A DNA stretch of 64,000 bases from Bacillota bacterium. GTDB taxonomy: Bacteria; Bacillota; Clostridia; Lachnospirales; Lachnospiraceae. How positions within the stretch are numbered: position 1 is the first letter of the stretch; the number at the start of each line of letters is the position of its first letter. The notes under the pieces are model-generated. The model was not told the origin of the DNA. It saw only the letters and a program-made list of their open reading frames with translations, and did no database searches. Below, in pieces: positions 8,740-16,325 of the stretch. The stretch covers positions 1 to 64,000 of the forward strand of contig JAEZUM010000005.1 of the NCBI GenBank assembly GCA_023421075.1, given 5' to 3'. The position numbers and the translations under genes were made by a program.

Positions 8740-10158
8740 TTATTCTAAGGTGAAGGATGCAAGACTTGCACTTCCCTGTCCGGTATAGGTAATGTAAATT
8801 GGATGTACACCGTCCGGCAAGGTTATATCCGCTGAGTAATCCTTCCATACATTGGAGAATACAACCGGTATCTTACCGAGAACCGGCCCATTCCAGGTAG
8901 TTCTTATCTCGAAATCACCTTTGCAATACCCACGAACTCTTATTTTTACCTTCTTCACTCCATTTAAGTCGAAATACTTAAAGCCGGCTGTAGCAGAAGC
9001 TTTCATGTTAGCAATATAGCCGATCTCCTCATCACCGTCTCTGCCATCCTGAGTAATCTTCGGAAATTGGTTGTTCATCCATGACCCGGTAAAATCGGTA
9101 TAGATTGATTCTTCCTCACAGAACAGATTACATGCGATATAAGCATGGTACTCACCCAGTCCCTTTAACGGTCCCCTGTTCGGAGCACAAGAGGTCATTT
9201 CTACCTGAGGAATTGTTCCATCCTCCAAGAACGTAATTTCTTCTAAGCAACCCTGTCTGCTATAGTTCGTTCCGTTGGTATGTCTATGATAGAAAATGTA
9301 CCATTTTCCCATTATTTCCACCATGCTGCCATGGTTGTTACCACCGTAAGCCATCGGTTTGTCAACCGGTTTATAGGAGTCGATACCCATATCACAATTA
9401 CTTACTATCGTTCCTCGGTATACAAACCCTTCTGTAGGCTTTTTACTGGTAGCATAGCATAGCTCATGCATCAGGATGGAGGAATAGATTAAGTAATAAG
9501 TGTCTCCCCATTTACGAATAGAAGGAGCTTCAAAAAATTCATGTCCCTCAAAACCGGTTCCTTTACTGTACGGCTCACTGGGAGCTACAATCACCGGAGC
9601 TTCCATAATGGTTAGCATGTCCGCACTGCTGAGAACGGTTGCCATCGCTCCGCTTCTGGATCTGTCACCTCTTGCACAAAAGCCGGTATAAAGATATACC
9701 TTGTCACCTTCAACCAATACTCCGGGATCGAATTGAGGTTCATCGCCCTCTTTCTCCCCTAGAATTACTCCATCTGCATAGTGTACATAACCATGAAACT
9801 CATATTTTCCTGCCGGTGTATCACAGACAGCCACAGATACGATGGAACGCTTACTGTCCACATAATACAGATAATATCTTCCGTCCGGCCCAACCGCTAC
9901 ATCCGGTGCATAGAGACAGCTATCGCGGTCTTCATTATTCTGTACGTCGGTCGCTTTCAAAATAACACCCTCATAGCGCCAGTCACCAAGATCCTCCACC
10001 GGTGCCGACCAACAAACATAATCATTCAAACAATAAGCATACCCGTTAAAACGGTCATGAGAGCCGTAAACATAGACTCTGCCATCAAATACATAGGGTT
10101 CACCATCCGGGATATATTCCCAGGATGGAAGATACGGATTAAATCCTTGTTTTTTCAT
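8740..10158 (-). CDS. Glycoside hydrolase family 43 (arabinosidase/xylosidase type) with C-terminal sugar-binding-like domain
   Basis: Inverting five-blade beta-propeller GH43 enzyme of 472 residues. The expected three acidic residues are visible: a base Asp in the N-terminal YIPDGEP segment, the modulating Asp in LYAPDVAV (about residue 86) and the acid Glu in HEFFEAPSI (about residue 213). Residues from about 330 form a beta-rich CBM6-like or accessory domain ending in GSASLASFTLE. No signal peptide is seen, so action on imported oligosaccharides is likely. The gene is 41 bp downstream of the DUF5605 hydrolase and belongs to its transcript. GH43 covers beta-xylosidase, arabinofuranosidase and arabinanase activities, which cannot be separated by eye. 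Confidence 0.88.
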   Translation of the reverse strand: MKKQGFNPYLPSWEYIPDGEPYVFDGRVYVYGSHDRFNGYAYCLNDYVCWSAPVEDLGDWRYEGVILKATDVQNNEDRDSCLYAPDVAVGPDGRYYLYYVDSKRSIVSVAVCDTPAGKYEFHGYVHYADGVILGEKEGDEPQFDPGVLVEGDKVYLYTGFCARGDRSRSGAMATVLSSADMLTIMEAPVIVAPSEPYSKGTGFEGHEFFEAPSIRKWGDTYYLIYSSILMHELCYATSKKPTEGFVYRGTIVSNCDMGIDSYKPVDKPMAYGGNNHGSMVEIMGKWYIFYHRHTNGTNYSRQGCLEEITFLEDGTIPQVEMTSCAPNRGPLKGLGEYHAYIACNLFCEEESIYTDFTGSWMNNQFPKITQDGRDGDEEIGYIANMKASATAGFKYFDLNGVKKVKIRVRGYCKGDFEIRTTWNGPVLGKIPVVFSNVWKDYSADITLPDGVHPIYITYTGQGSASLASFTLE

Positions 10159-10199
10159 TGTTATGACTCCTTTTTATTATAATAAACAATCCTTCTTCT

Positions 10200-11756
10200 T
10201 CATATCTTCTTAACGCGAAGTGCCATATACGGTCTTCCGCCTGTGATAATCCGAAAATGCCCCCGGAAAACACCTTGAGGTGAGATTGTCATATTCCAGG
10301 TATCAATTAAATCAACCTCGAACTCTGTCGTATCATCAAAATATAAATCCCGATATAAAGGACGTAAAAAGCTAAAATAGAACAGATAAAAATCCCTAGT
10401 ACCCTTATCCGTATCAAGGGTATTATCGAGCGTACCTACGACTGCATCCCAATACTCCGGTAATAATCTCAAACCATAACCTCCCGGGATTTCAGAAAGT
10501 ATCTTATGAAGAAATGCAATCCGTTTTGGACTATCTCCATGCAGATATCCACCATGTGACCACCATAGGACTGCGTTATCCACACAAGCATCTATGGTCT
10601 GCAAAAGTGTCTCACCATGTCCAGCATAACCGCCACGCATGGAAGCCTCCCAAAAGCGTCGTACGAGCTCTTCCCCGGTAATATTACCCCATCCCAAATT
10701 CAGGTTTCCTTCATAAAGTATCTCATCCCAAACAACGGGCTTTCGATACTTTATCCGTAACTCGTCCGTAAGCTCAACAGATTTATATCGATCCGTCCCC
10801 TGACAGCTGCAGTGTGTAACCCATGACTTAGAGAAATCATAGAATTTTGGACCATTATGGACGGAGCACAGTCTGCTATAACGGTCGCACTCTTTGATTA
10901 CGGCCGCAATTCGCTCCCAGTCTTCTATTGTCTTTGTTTTTACATAATCATATTCATTCGCCAGTGACCACCACACATTACGAAAAGCTGAAAATCTTGC
11001 AACAACATACTTCACGTAACGATCATCCTGTTCCGCTCCCATCCCATCAAATCCCCATCGGTCATAGGGATGAAAGAGTATAAGATCCGCTTCGATCCCC
11101 AAACTCATCAATTGTCGAAGGCTCTGATCAATTCGTTTAAAATGCTCGGGATTGAATCTTGTAAAATCCCAGTTATTCCCTGGCTTATTCACGGTATATG
11201 CTTCCATGGTCGCCCGATTGAGTCCGGAATTATCACAGGGAGTTCCTTCATAGGGAAAGGTAACCGGGTCCGCATAATTATAATCATAATGCTTGGGAAA
11301 AATACAGTATCTAATTTTGTTAAAACCATTGTTACTGAGTGTGTTCAGGGTCTGCTTCTGCCTCTCATCCGGCTGATGAACCCAGGCGTAACAGGTTGTT
11401 CCAACCGGATAATAGGTCCTTCCGTCTGCATACTTAAAATGATAGGTATTGGACACCTGGACAGAACCATGATTCTCGGTTCCCGGTTTGGTGGCTACAA
11501 ACACTCCGCTGTAAGGACTTTTCGAAAAGCTTCCTTCGATATCAAAGGTATATTCCCCTTCGTAATTAGGCATAAATCGTACCACATATTCTCCATTCCC
11601 GTCATAGAAACCATTCACCCTTATCGTCTCATGGGCTCCGGAAAACACTGCCTGAATCTGATAATCGGTATAGGGATTACCTTCCATCTCTCCGGGTACT
11701 CTTACCTCGAATACGCCCCATTTCTCAATCCTTTTTTCATAAATACATTGATCCAT
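10200..11756 (-). CDS. DUF5060 / DUF4038 / DUF5605 glycosidase-like protein
   Basis: 518-residue putative glycosidase with three recognisable parts. The N-terminal beta-sandwich (DUF5060-like, about residues 1-85) has the WGVFEVRVPG start. The central TIM barrel of the DUF4038 / apiosidase-like group (about 95-410) has FKYADGRTYYPVGTTCYAW and the acidic motif WSLANEYDYV. The C-terminal part is a DUF5605-like beta domain. Glu in NEYD and Glu in VWDEILYEG are candidate catalytic acids. There is no signal peptide. AAAGGAGA precedes the ATG. It is the first gene of a two-gene operon with GH43 and has its own promoter and operator. The exact linkage it cleaves is unknown. Confidence 0.82.
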   Translation of the reverse strand: MDQCIYEKRIEKWGVFEVRVPGEMEGNPYTDYQIQAVFSGAHETIRVNGFYDGNGEYVVRFMPNYEGEYTFDIEGSFSKSPYSGVFVATKPGTENHGSVQVSNTYHFKYADGRTYYPVGTTCYAWVHQPDERQKQTLNTLSNNGFNKIRYCIFPKHYDYNYADPVTFPYEGTPCDNSGLNRATMEAYTVNKPGNNWDFTRFNPEHFKRIDQSLRQLMSLGIEADLILFHPYDRWGFDGMGAEQDDRYVKYVVARFSAFRNVWWSLANEYDYVKTKTIEDWERIAAVIKECDRYSRLCSVHNGPKFYDFSKSWVTHCSCQGTDRYKSVELTDELRIKYRKPVVWDEILYEGNLNLGWGNITGEELVRRFWEASMRGGYAGHGETLLQTIDACVDNAVLWWSHGGYLHGDSPKRIAFLHKILSEIPGGYGLRLLPEYWDAVVGTLDNTLDTDKGTRDFYLFYFSFLRPLYRDLYFDDTTEFEVDLIDTWNMTISPQGVFRGHFRIITGGRPYMALRVKKI

Positions 11757-11841
11757 TAGCCACTCTCCTTTTTTTGTTCTGGAGTACCTCTAAGCAATTA
11801 GCTATATAACCAGTATTCAATTTTTATTCTGAAGAACATTG

Positions 11842-11855
11842 GTAAATCGTTTTAC
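11842..11855. promoter_or_regulatory. Palindromic operator GTAAATCGTTTTAC
   Basis: Identical to the 14-mer at 3164-3177. It is 4 bp downstream of the -10 box of the DUF5605/GH43 operon promoter, so a bound repressor would block the transcription start. Confidence 0.6.
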
Positions 11856-11859
11856 ATAA

Positions 11860-11888
11860 ATTATAACGAAATTTCACAATTAAATCAA
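11860..11888 (-). promoter_or_regulatory. Promoter of the DUF5605-GH43 operon
   Basis: Minus strand TTGATT (11883-11888), 17-bp spacer and TATAAT (11860-11865). It lies partly next to the terminator of the upstream operon. Confidence 0.7.
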
Positions 11889-11890
11889 TA

Positions 11891-11921
11891 CTAAAAAAGA
11901 AAGTCTGCATCGCAGACTTTC
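11891..11921 (-). terminator. Rho-independent terminator of the SulP operon
   Basis: A 10-bp perfect stem GAAAGTCTGC / GCAGACTTTC (11899-11908 and 11912-11921) with ATC loop is followed on the minus strand by six T residues (11893-11898). It ends the transcript of 12387-14066 and 11955-12359. Confidence 0.85.
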
Positions 11922-11954
11922 CATCCATCAATCCCTTAAGTTCAGAAAATCGTA

Positions 11955-12359
11955 TTATAAAAATTTTATGGCATAAAACAACAGGATCCCACCGGTTATT
12001 ACAAAAGTGATATTATGTGGACCTTCTTTTACAAGCTGAAAGAACTTCCTATGATAAAAAGTATCTTTTCGCTCCAACTCTTGCTCCAATCGGTTGATTT
12101 CCAGCTCCTGATGTACTATCTGCTCCGCACTGCGCTGTCCAAAGGCATTCATATTAATGATCGATCGGCTGCCTCTCGGAGATAACAGGGCTCCTACCAA
12201 TGCGATGAGGAAGCCTACATATACCATTACGGTCCGTAGAATAATCTCAAATTTGTGAGAAATCAGTATTGCACAAAGAATACTGAACGTCAAAAAAACA
12301 ATAATGTAGAGGATTTGTACTAATATCCTCTTAATCACCTTTACTGCTCTTTCTTTCAT
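11955..12359 (-). CDS. Small membrane protein with coiled-coil segment, unknown function
   Basis: 134-residue protein, not recognised. Two hydrophobic segments (about residues 10-32 and 37-56), a charged helix with heptad-like pattern (EINRLEQELERKDTFYHR, about 85-103) and a C-terminal hydrophobic segment ending AIKFL are visible. The frame opens at 12380, but the ATG at 12359 has GGAGGAGG upstream and is the better start. It sits just downstream of the SulP transporter gene and before a strong terminator, so the two form an operon. A role as transporter accessory is only guilt by association. Confidence 0.7.
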   Translation of the reverse strand: MKERAVKVIKRILVQILYIIVFLTFSILCAILISHKFEIILRTVMVYVGFLIALVGALLSPRGSRSIINMNAFGQRSAEQIVHQELEINRLEQELERKDTFYHRKFFQLVKEGPHNITFVITGGILLFYAIKFL

Positions 12360-12386
12360 AACACGTCCTCCTCCGATCATTAGAAT

Positions 12387-14066
12387 TTAGCTTGCTGCAT
12401 TGCGTACAACTGATGTTAGGAGCTTCTGTGCTCTCTCCAGAGCAAGATCGATGTTATCACAGAAATTTTCTTCTCCAACCGATTGATCAAAGCCTGCCTT
12501 TTGCATCATTTTTAAGGGCTGCTCCTGTACATGGGATAAGATCAGAGTAATATGTCTCTTCTGACAGGATTTTAGTACATGATTAAGCGCATGCAGCGCA
12601 TTTACATCCATCGCCGGCACGCTTTTCATACGAAGAATTACCACCTTAACCTGTGAATCCAAGGAAATGCCCATAAATTTGTCGGCTGCTCCAAAGAACA
12701 TCGGACCATTTATCTCATAAACCAGAGTATGCTTCGGAACCTTTTTTCTGCGAATATTCTCCGGATCATTCATATCCTCTTCCACCGAATCGTCCTCCAG
12801 ATAAGTCCAGCTCTGAACATCCGCCACATCAGCCATTCGCTTCACAAACAGAACTGCTGCCATTAAGATGCCTACCTCAATCGCAACCACCAGATCAAAG
12901 ATAACCGTAAGTGCAAAGGTAGATACCAACACAAGAATATCACTTTTCGGAGACTTCTTCACCAGTTCGAGGAACTCTCTCCACTCACTCATATTATATG
13001 CCACCATAAACAGGATTGCCGCTATCGTAGGCATGGGGATTAAGGCAGCATACGGCATCAGTACCACAAGAATCAGGAATAGGGTTAAGGCATGTACCAT
13101 TCCCGCGATGGGAGTACGCCCACCGTTCTTAACATTGGCTGCTGTTCTGGCAATGGCTCCGGTCGCAGGGATGCCTCCGAATAGGCTGGATAAAATATTA
13201 CCGGCTCCTTGTGCCACTAGTTCCATATTAGAGCGATGCTTACTTCCGATCATACCGTCAGCTACCACACAGGATAACAGTGATTCTACGCCTGCTAGCA
13301 CAGCGATGGTGATCGCATCCGGAAACATTGAATTAATCATCGAAAGATTAATATTAGGCAACTGAAAAGTCGGGGGCTTGGAAGAAATCTCATATAGACT
13401 TCCTATCGTATTCACTTCTACTCCGAATAACTTGACAATGGCAGCTGCAATGATGACCGCAACCAAAGATGCCGGAATCTTACGATTTACTTTCGGCCAA
13501 AAGATGAGGATCGCCAGTGATAACACACCAATCAGAACAGCCTGAAGGTTAATGGTTGCGATTGCTTCTGCGTTAGCAATCAATTTCTCTAATGTTTCTA
13601 CCGGCTTCGTATGTAGGGTTAATCCCAGAAAATCTTTTATTTGCCCAATAAAAATTGTTACCGCAATACCTAAGGTAAAGCCTGTCGTAATGGTATAAGG
13701 TATGAATTTAAGCAGTCTTCCGAATTTTAACAGTCCCATAAGGATCAGTATAATACCTGCCATAATAGTCGCTACTGCCAGACCCTCCATACCGTTTTTA
13801 GCCACAATGCCTGCTACAATCGTGGCAAATGCCGCTGTAGGTCCAGAAATCTGTACACGACTTCCTCCTAAAAAGGAGATGACAAAGCCGGCGACAATTG
13901 CCGTATATAATCCCCTCTCCGGTGTTACACCGGATGCCAGTGCCAATGCAATCGACAGGGGTAACGCAATAATCGCAACAATAATTCCCGCAATCACATC
14001 CTTAATAAACTGTTCCTTCGTATACTTTTTCATTACGGAAAACAATTTTGGTTTTAATTTTTCCAT
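12387..14066 (-). CDS. SulP-family anion transporter with C-terminal STAS domain
   Basis: Secondary transporter for inorganic anions (sulfate, bicarbonate or similar), about 559 residues. Hydrophobic segments fill residues 20-430, starting with the SulP signature region VAIIALPLSIALALASG. A STAS domain occupies about residues 440-550, with VKVVILRMKSVPAMDVNALHAL. The frame is open from a TTG at 14081, but the ATG at 14066 lies 8 bp after GGAGG and is the likely start. A TTGAAA-17-TAATAT promoter lies about 90 bp upstream. It is divergent from the FtsH-like gene. The transported anion cannot be told from sequence by eye. Confidence 0.92.
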   Translation of the reverse strand: MEKLKPKLFSVMKKYTKEQFIKDVIAGIIVAIIALPLSIALALASGVTPERGLYTAIVAGFVISFLGGSRVQISGPTAAFATIVAGIVAKNGMEGLAVATIMAGIILILMGLLKFGRLLKFIPYTITTGFTLGIAVTIFIGQIKDFLGLTLHTKPVETLEKLIANAEAIATINLQAVLIGVLSLAILIFWPKVNRKIPASLVAVIIAAAIVKLFGVEVNTIGSLYEISSKPPTFQLPNINLSMINSMFPDAITIAVLAGVESLLSCVVADGMIGSKHRSNMELVAQGAGNILSSLFGGIPATGAIARTAANVKNGGRTPIAGMVHALTLFLILVVLMPYAALIPMPTIAAILFMVAYNMSEWREFLELVKKSPKSDILVLVSTFALTVIFDLVVAIEVGILMAAVLFVKRMADVADVQSWTYLEDDSVEEDMNDPENIRRKKVPKHTLVYEINGPMFFGAADKFMGISLDSQVKVVILRMKSVPAMDVNALHALNHVLKSCQKRHITLILSHVQEQPLKMMQKAGFDQSVGEENFCDNIDLALERAQKLLTSVVRNAAS

Positions 14067-14152
14067 GATTTGTGCCTCCAAACCAATGCTCTCATTGGCA
14101 TATTAATCTTTTTATAACAATTTGTCGATCGGTATTCATTCTCCAATAGTCA

Positions 14153-14181
14153 ATATTATTCCTGTTAAGCTGCTTTTTCAA
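14153..14181 (-). promoter_or_regulatory. Likely promoter of the SulP gene
   Basis: Minus strand TTGAAA (14176-14181), 17-bp spacer and TAATAT (14153-14158). It predicts a leader of about 80 bases. The rest of the 14067-14442 intergenic region holds the terminator-like hairpin at 14269-14290 and an extended -10-like TGCTAGAAT ending at 14345 for the plus-strand FtsH gene. Confidence 0.5.
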
Positions 14182-14268
14182 GCATTTATTAAAAAAATAT
14201 AAAATTTTATTTCTAGCTAATCCCATTCAATGATTTTTCTCTCGAACTATTTCACCTCGAACTAAAAA

Positions 14269-14290
14269 AGGGGTAGCCTGTCAGGCACCC
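14269..14290 (-). terminator. Minus-strand terminator hairpin upstream of the SulP promoter
   Basis: GGGT-GCCT / AGGC-ACCC stem, followed on the minus strand by TTTTTT (14264-14269). No minus-strand gene ends here. It may insulate sulP from antisense transcription or end a short unannotated transcript. Confidence 0.5.
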
Positions 14291-14442
14291 AAAGGAAGAC
14301 TTTCCATTATTTAATTCTAGATATTTTAACGATTTATGCTAGAATAAAAGAATACGATTGTAAACTTTTTACTTCCTGCGGTCGCAAACTATGTGCCAAC
14401 AGCCCAAAATTAGCAGTCTATATGAAAGGAACGATGCTTAAT

Positions 14443-16173
14443 ATGAAAAAAATATACATGCTGCTGTTAGCCGGTATCGTGTTGATTCTTTCTGTATTTC
14501 TTATCAGTAAATACAGCCCGTCCGAAACAGGGAAGATGTCCTATCCGGAATTTCTGCAATCCATGGAGCAAGGACAGATCCGGGAGATTGTCTTCAGTCA
14601 GGATACCAATACCTTTCAGGCTAAGTTAACCACCAAGCCCGACATCGTATATACCGTACCGAATCCGAAGACAGAGACTTTTACCGAGCTTCTCCTGCTG
14701 AATAACGTAATAGTCAATTATGGTAAGGAGAATCCCCTGGTCACTTTATCAAAGGTCCTTCTGACAGGCTTGGTAATCGGCGGAATCCTTTTATATATCC
14801 GTAGCGGAGGCTCCTCCAACAATCTCATTAAGAACTCCAATCGAAGGAGTGCGAAGACGAAAGAAGCTTCTTCCTCTGTTACACTATCCTCAGTTGCCGG
14901 AAATGCTGAAGCGAAATCCATGGTAGAGGATATCATCGAATTTATTAAGGATCCTGATAAATATTCCACGGTTGGCGCTCGGATGCCAAAAGGTTTGCTG
15001 CTTTACGGTCCACCCGGAACCGGAAAAACCCTGATGGCGAAAGCAATTGCCGGTGAGGCCAATGTTCCCTTCTATGCTATGAGTGGTTCCGATTTTGTCC
15101 AGATGTATGTCGGAGTAGGCGCAAGTCGAATTCGTAATCTGTTTGGGAAAGCCAAGAAAAGTGAGCGTGCAGTAATCTTCATTGATGAAATCGATGCGAT
15201 CGGTAAGAAAAGGGCCAGAAATGTATCTGCCAGCAATGATGAAAGAGATCAGACTCTAAATGCTCTACTGACGGAAATGTCAGGCTTTCATGACAATCAG
15301 GGCATCATCGTCATCGGTGCTACAAACCGCCTGGACACTCTGGACGAAGCACTGCTTCGACCCGGACGGTTTGACCGCCATATCGAAATCGGCCTGCCGG
15401 ATGTTAATGCCAGACAGCAGATATTATCCCTTCATGCAAGGAAAAAGCCACTTTCGGATGATGTCAGCATGGAGAGCCTCGCCAAATCCACGGTATGCTT
15501 TAGTGGTGCTATGTTGGAGAATCTACTCAATGAAGCCGCGATTAATGCAGCAAATGATAAAGATAATGTGATACGTAAAGGTCATATCGACAAAGCCTTC
15601 TATACCGTCATTGCCGGTGCACCTAAACAGGACAGAAGCTATATCTCGGAGCTGGATCGCAAAATTACTGCATACCATGAAGCAGGACATGCTCTGGTAA
15701 CTACTCTGCTTTTACCGGAGCATTATATCTCAAAGGTAACGATCATTCCGAGTGTCCGTGGTGCGGGGGGCTTTAATTTGAGCATCCCTAAGGATACCAT
15801 GTTCCAGAATAAGCGTCAATTGAGGGCAAATATTCAGGTACTGCTGGCTGGCAGAATCGCAGAGGAGCTGATCTTTGGCTCGGAGGACGTAACAACAGGA
15901 GCCAGTAATGACATCCAAAAGGCATCTCAATTAATTCTGGATTATATCAACAAATTCGGTATGGATGATGAGATGGGCCTCTTCAGTCTCACGATCTTTG
16001 GAGAAGGCCAGGATGAGAAGCTGGTAACCAAATGCAGAGAACATATGAATCTCTTATATGAGGAGACCAGAAGATTGATACAGAACAATCTATCACGGCT
16101 CGAGGATCTTACCTCAGAACTATTGGAGAAGGAATCGATGGGGCAGGAGGATATCACAAGAATCTGTGCCTAA
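14443..16173 (+). CDS. ftsH: FtsH-type ATP-dependent zinc metalloprotease (short form)
   Basis: Membrane-anchored AAA+ protease, about 576 residues, slightly shorter than the usual 600-650. An N-terminal membrane segment, a short extracytoplasmic part with the FtsH_ext pattern (SYPEFLQSMEQGQI) and a second membrane segment (about residues 105-122) precede the AAA domain. Walker A GPPGTGKT is residues 189-196, Walker B VIFIDEIDAIG follows, and the second region of homology includes LLRPGRFDR. The zinc site HEAGH is residues 412-416, with an Asp ligand candidate in GASNDIQKA. The C-terminus ends soon after the protease domain. Start choice is uncertain: ATGs at 14422, 14434 and 14443 are in frame, and AAAGGA sits between them. 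It may be a paralogue of the housekeeping ftsH. Confidence 0.9.
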   Translation: MKKIYMLLLAGIVLILSVFLISKYSPSETGKMSYPEFLQSMEQGQIREIVFSQDTNTFQAKLTTKPDIVYTVPNPKTETFTELLLLNNVIVNYGKENPLVTLSKVLLTGLVIGGILLYIRSGGSSNNLIKNSNRRSAKTKEASSSVTLSSVAGNAEAKSMVEDIIEFIKDPDKYSTVGARMPKGLLLYGPPGTGKTLMAKAIAGEANVPFYAMSGSDFVQMYVGVGASRIRNLFGKAKKSERAVIFIDEIDAIGKKRARNVSASNDERDQTLNALLTEMSGFHDNQGIIVIGATNRLDTLDEALLRPGRFDRHIEIGLPDVNARQQILSLHARKKPLSDDVSMESLAKSTVCFSGAMLENLLNEAAINAANDKDNVIRKGHIDKAFYTVIAGAPKQDRSYISELDRKITAYHEAGHALVTTLLLPEHYISKVTIIPSVRGAGGFNLSIPKDTMFQNKRQLRANIQVLLAGRIAEELIFGSEDVTTGASNDIQKASQLILDYINKFGMDDEMGLFSLTIFGEGQDEKLVTKCREHMNLLYEETRRLIQNNLSRLEDLTSELLEKESMGQEDITRICA

Positions 16174-16208
16174 CGCTCCATACCTCAAGTTATTCATAAG
16201 GATATAAT

Positions 16209-16315
16209 AAAAAGGACCTTATGACACCGTTTTAACAGTCATACTCACCCCCAAAGCGACAGTTTATCAAGTGTCCGCCTAAACGAGTATATAATACGGT
16301 GTATAAGGTCCTTTT
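16209..16315. terminator. Long bidirectional terminator hairpin between convergent genes
   Basis: AAAAAGGACCTTAT-ACACCGT and its complement ACGGTGTATAAGGTCCTTTTT pair with one bulged base. ATACTC/GAGTAT (16241-16246 and 16285-16290) continue the stem inside. It separates the convergent FtsH and LTA-synthase-like genes and has five T residues on the 3' side of each strand. Confidence 0.75.
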
Positions 16316-16325
16316 TGCTTATTGA

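Noticed and set aside
11070..11759. A 229-codon open frame on the plus strand
   Set aside because: It is fully antisense to the DUF5605 hydrolase gene, which has clear domain features and a ribosome site.
12868..13365. A 165-codon plus-strand frame inside the SulP gene
   Set aside because: Antisense to well-conserved membrane segments and without a start signal.
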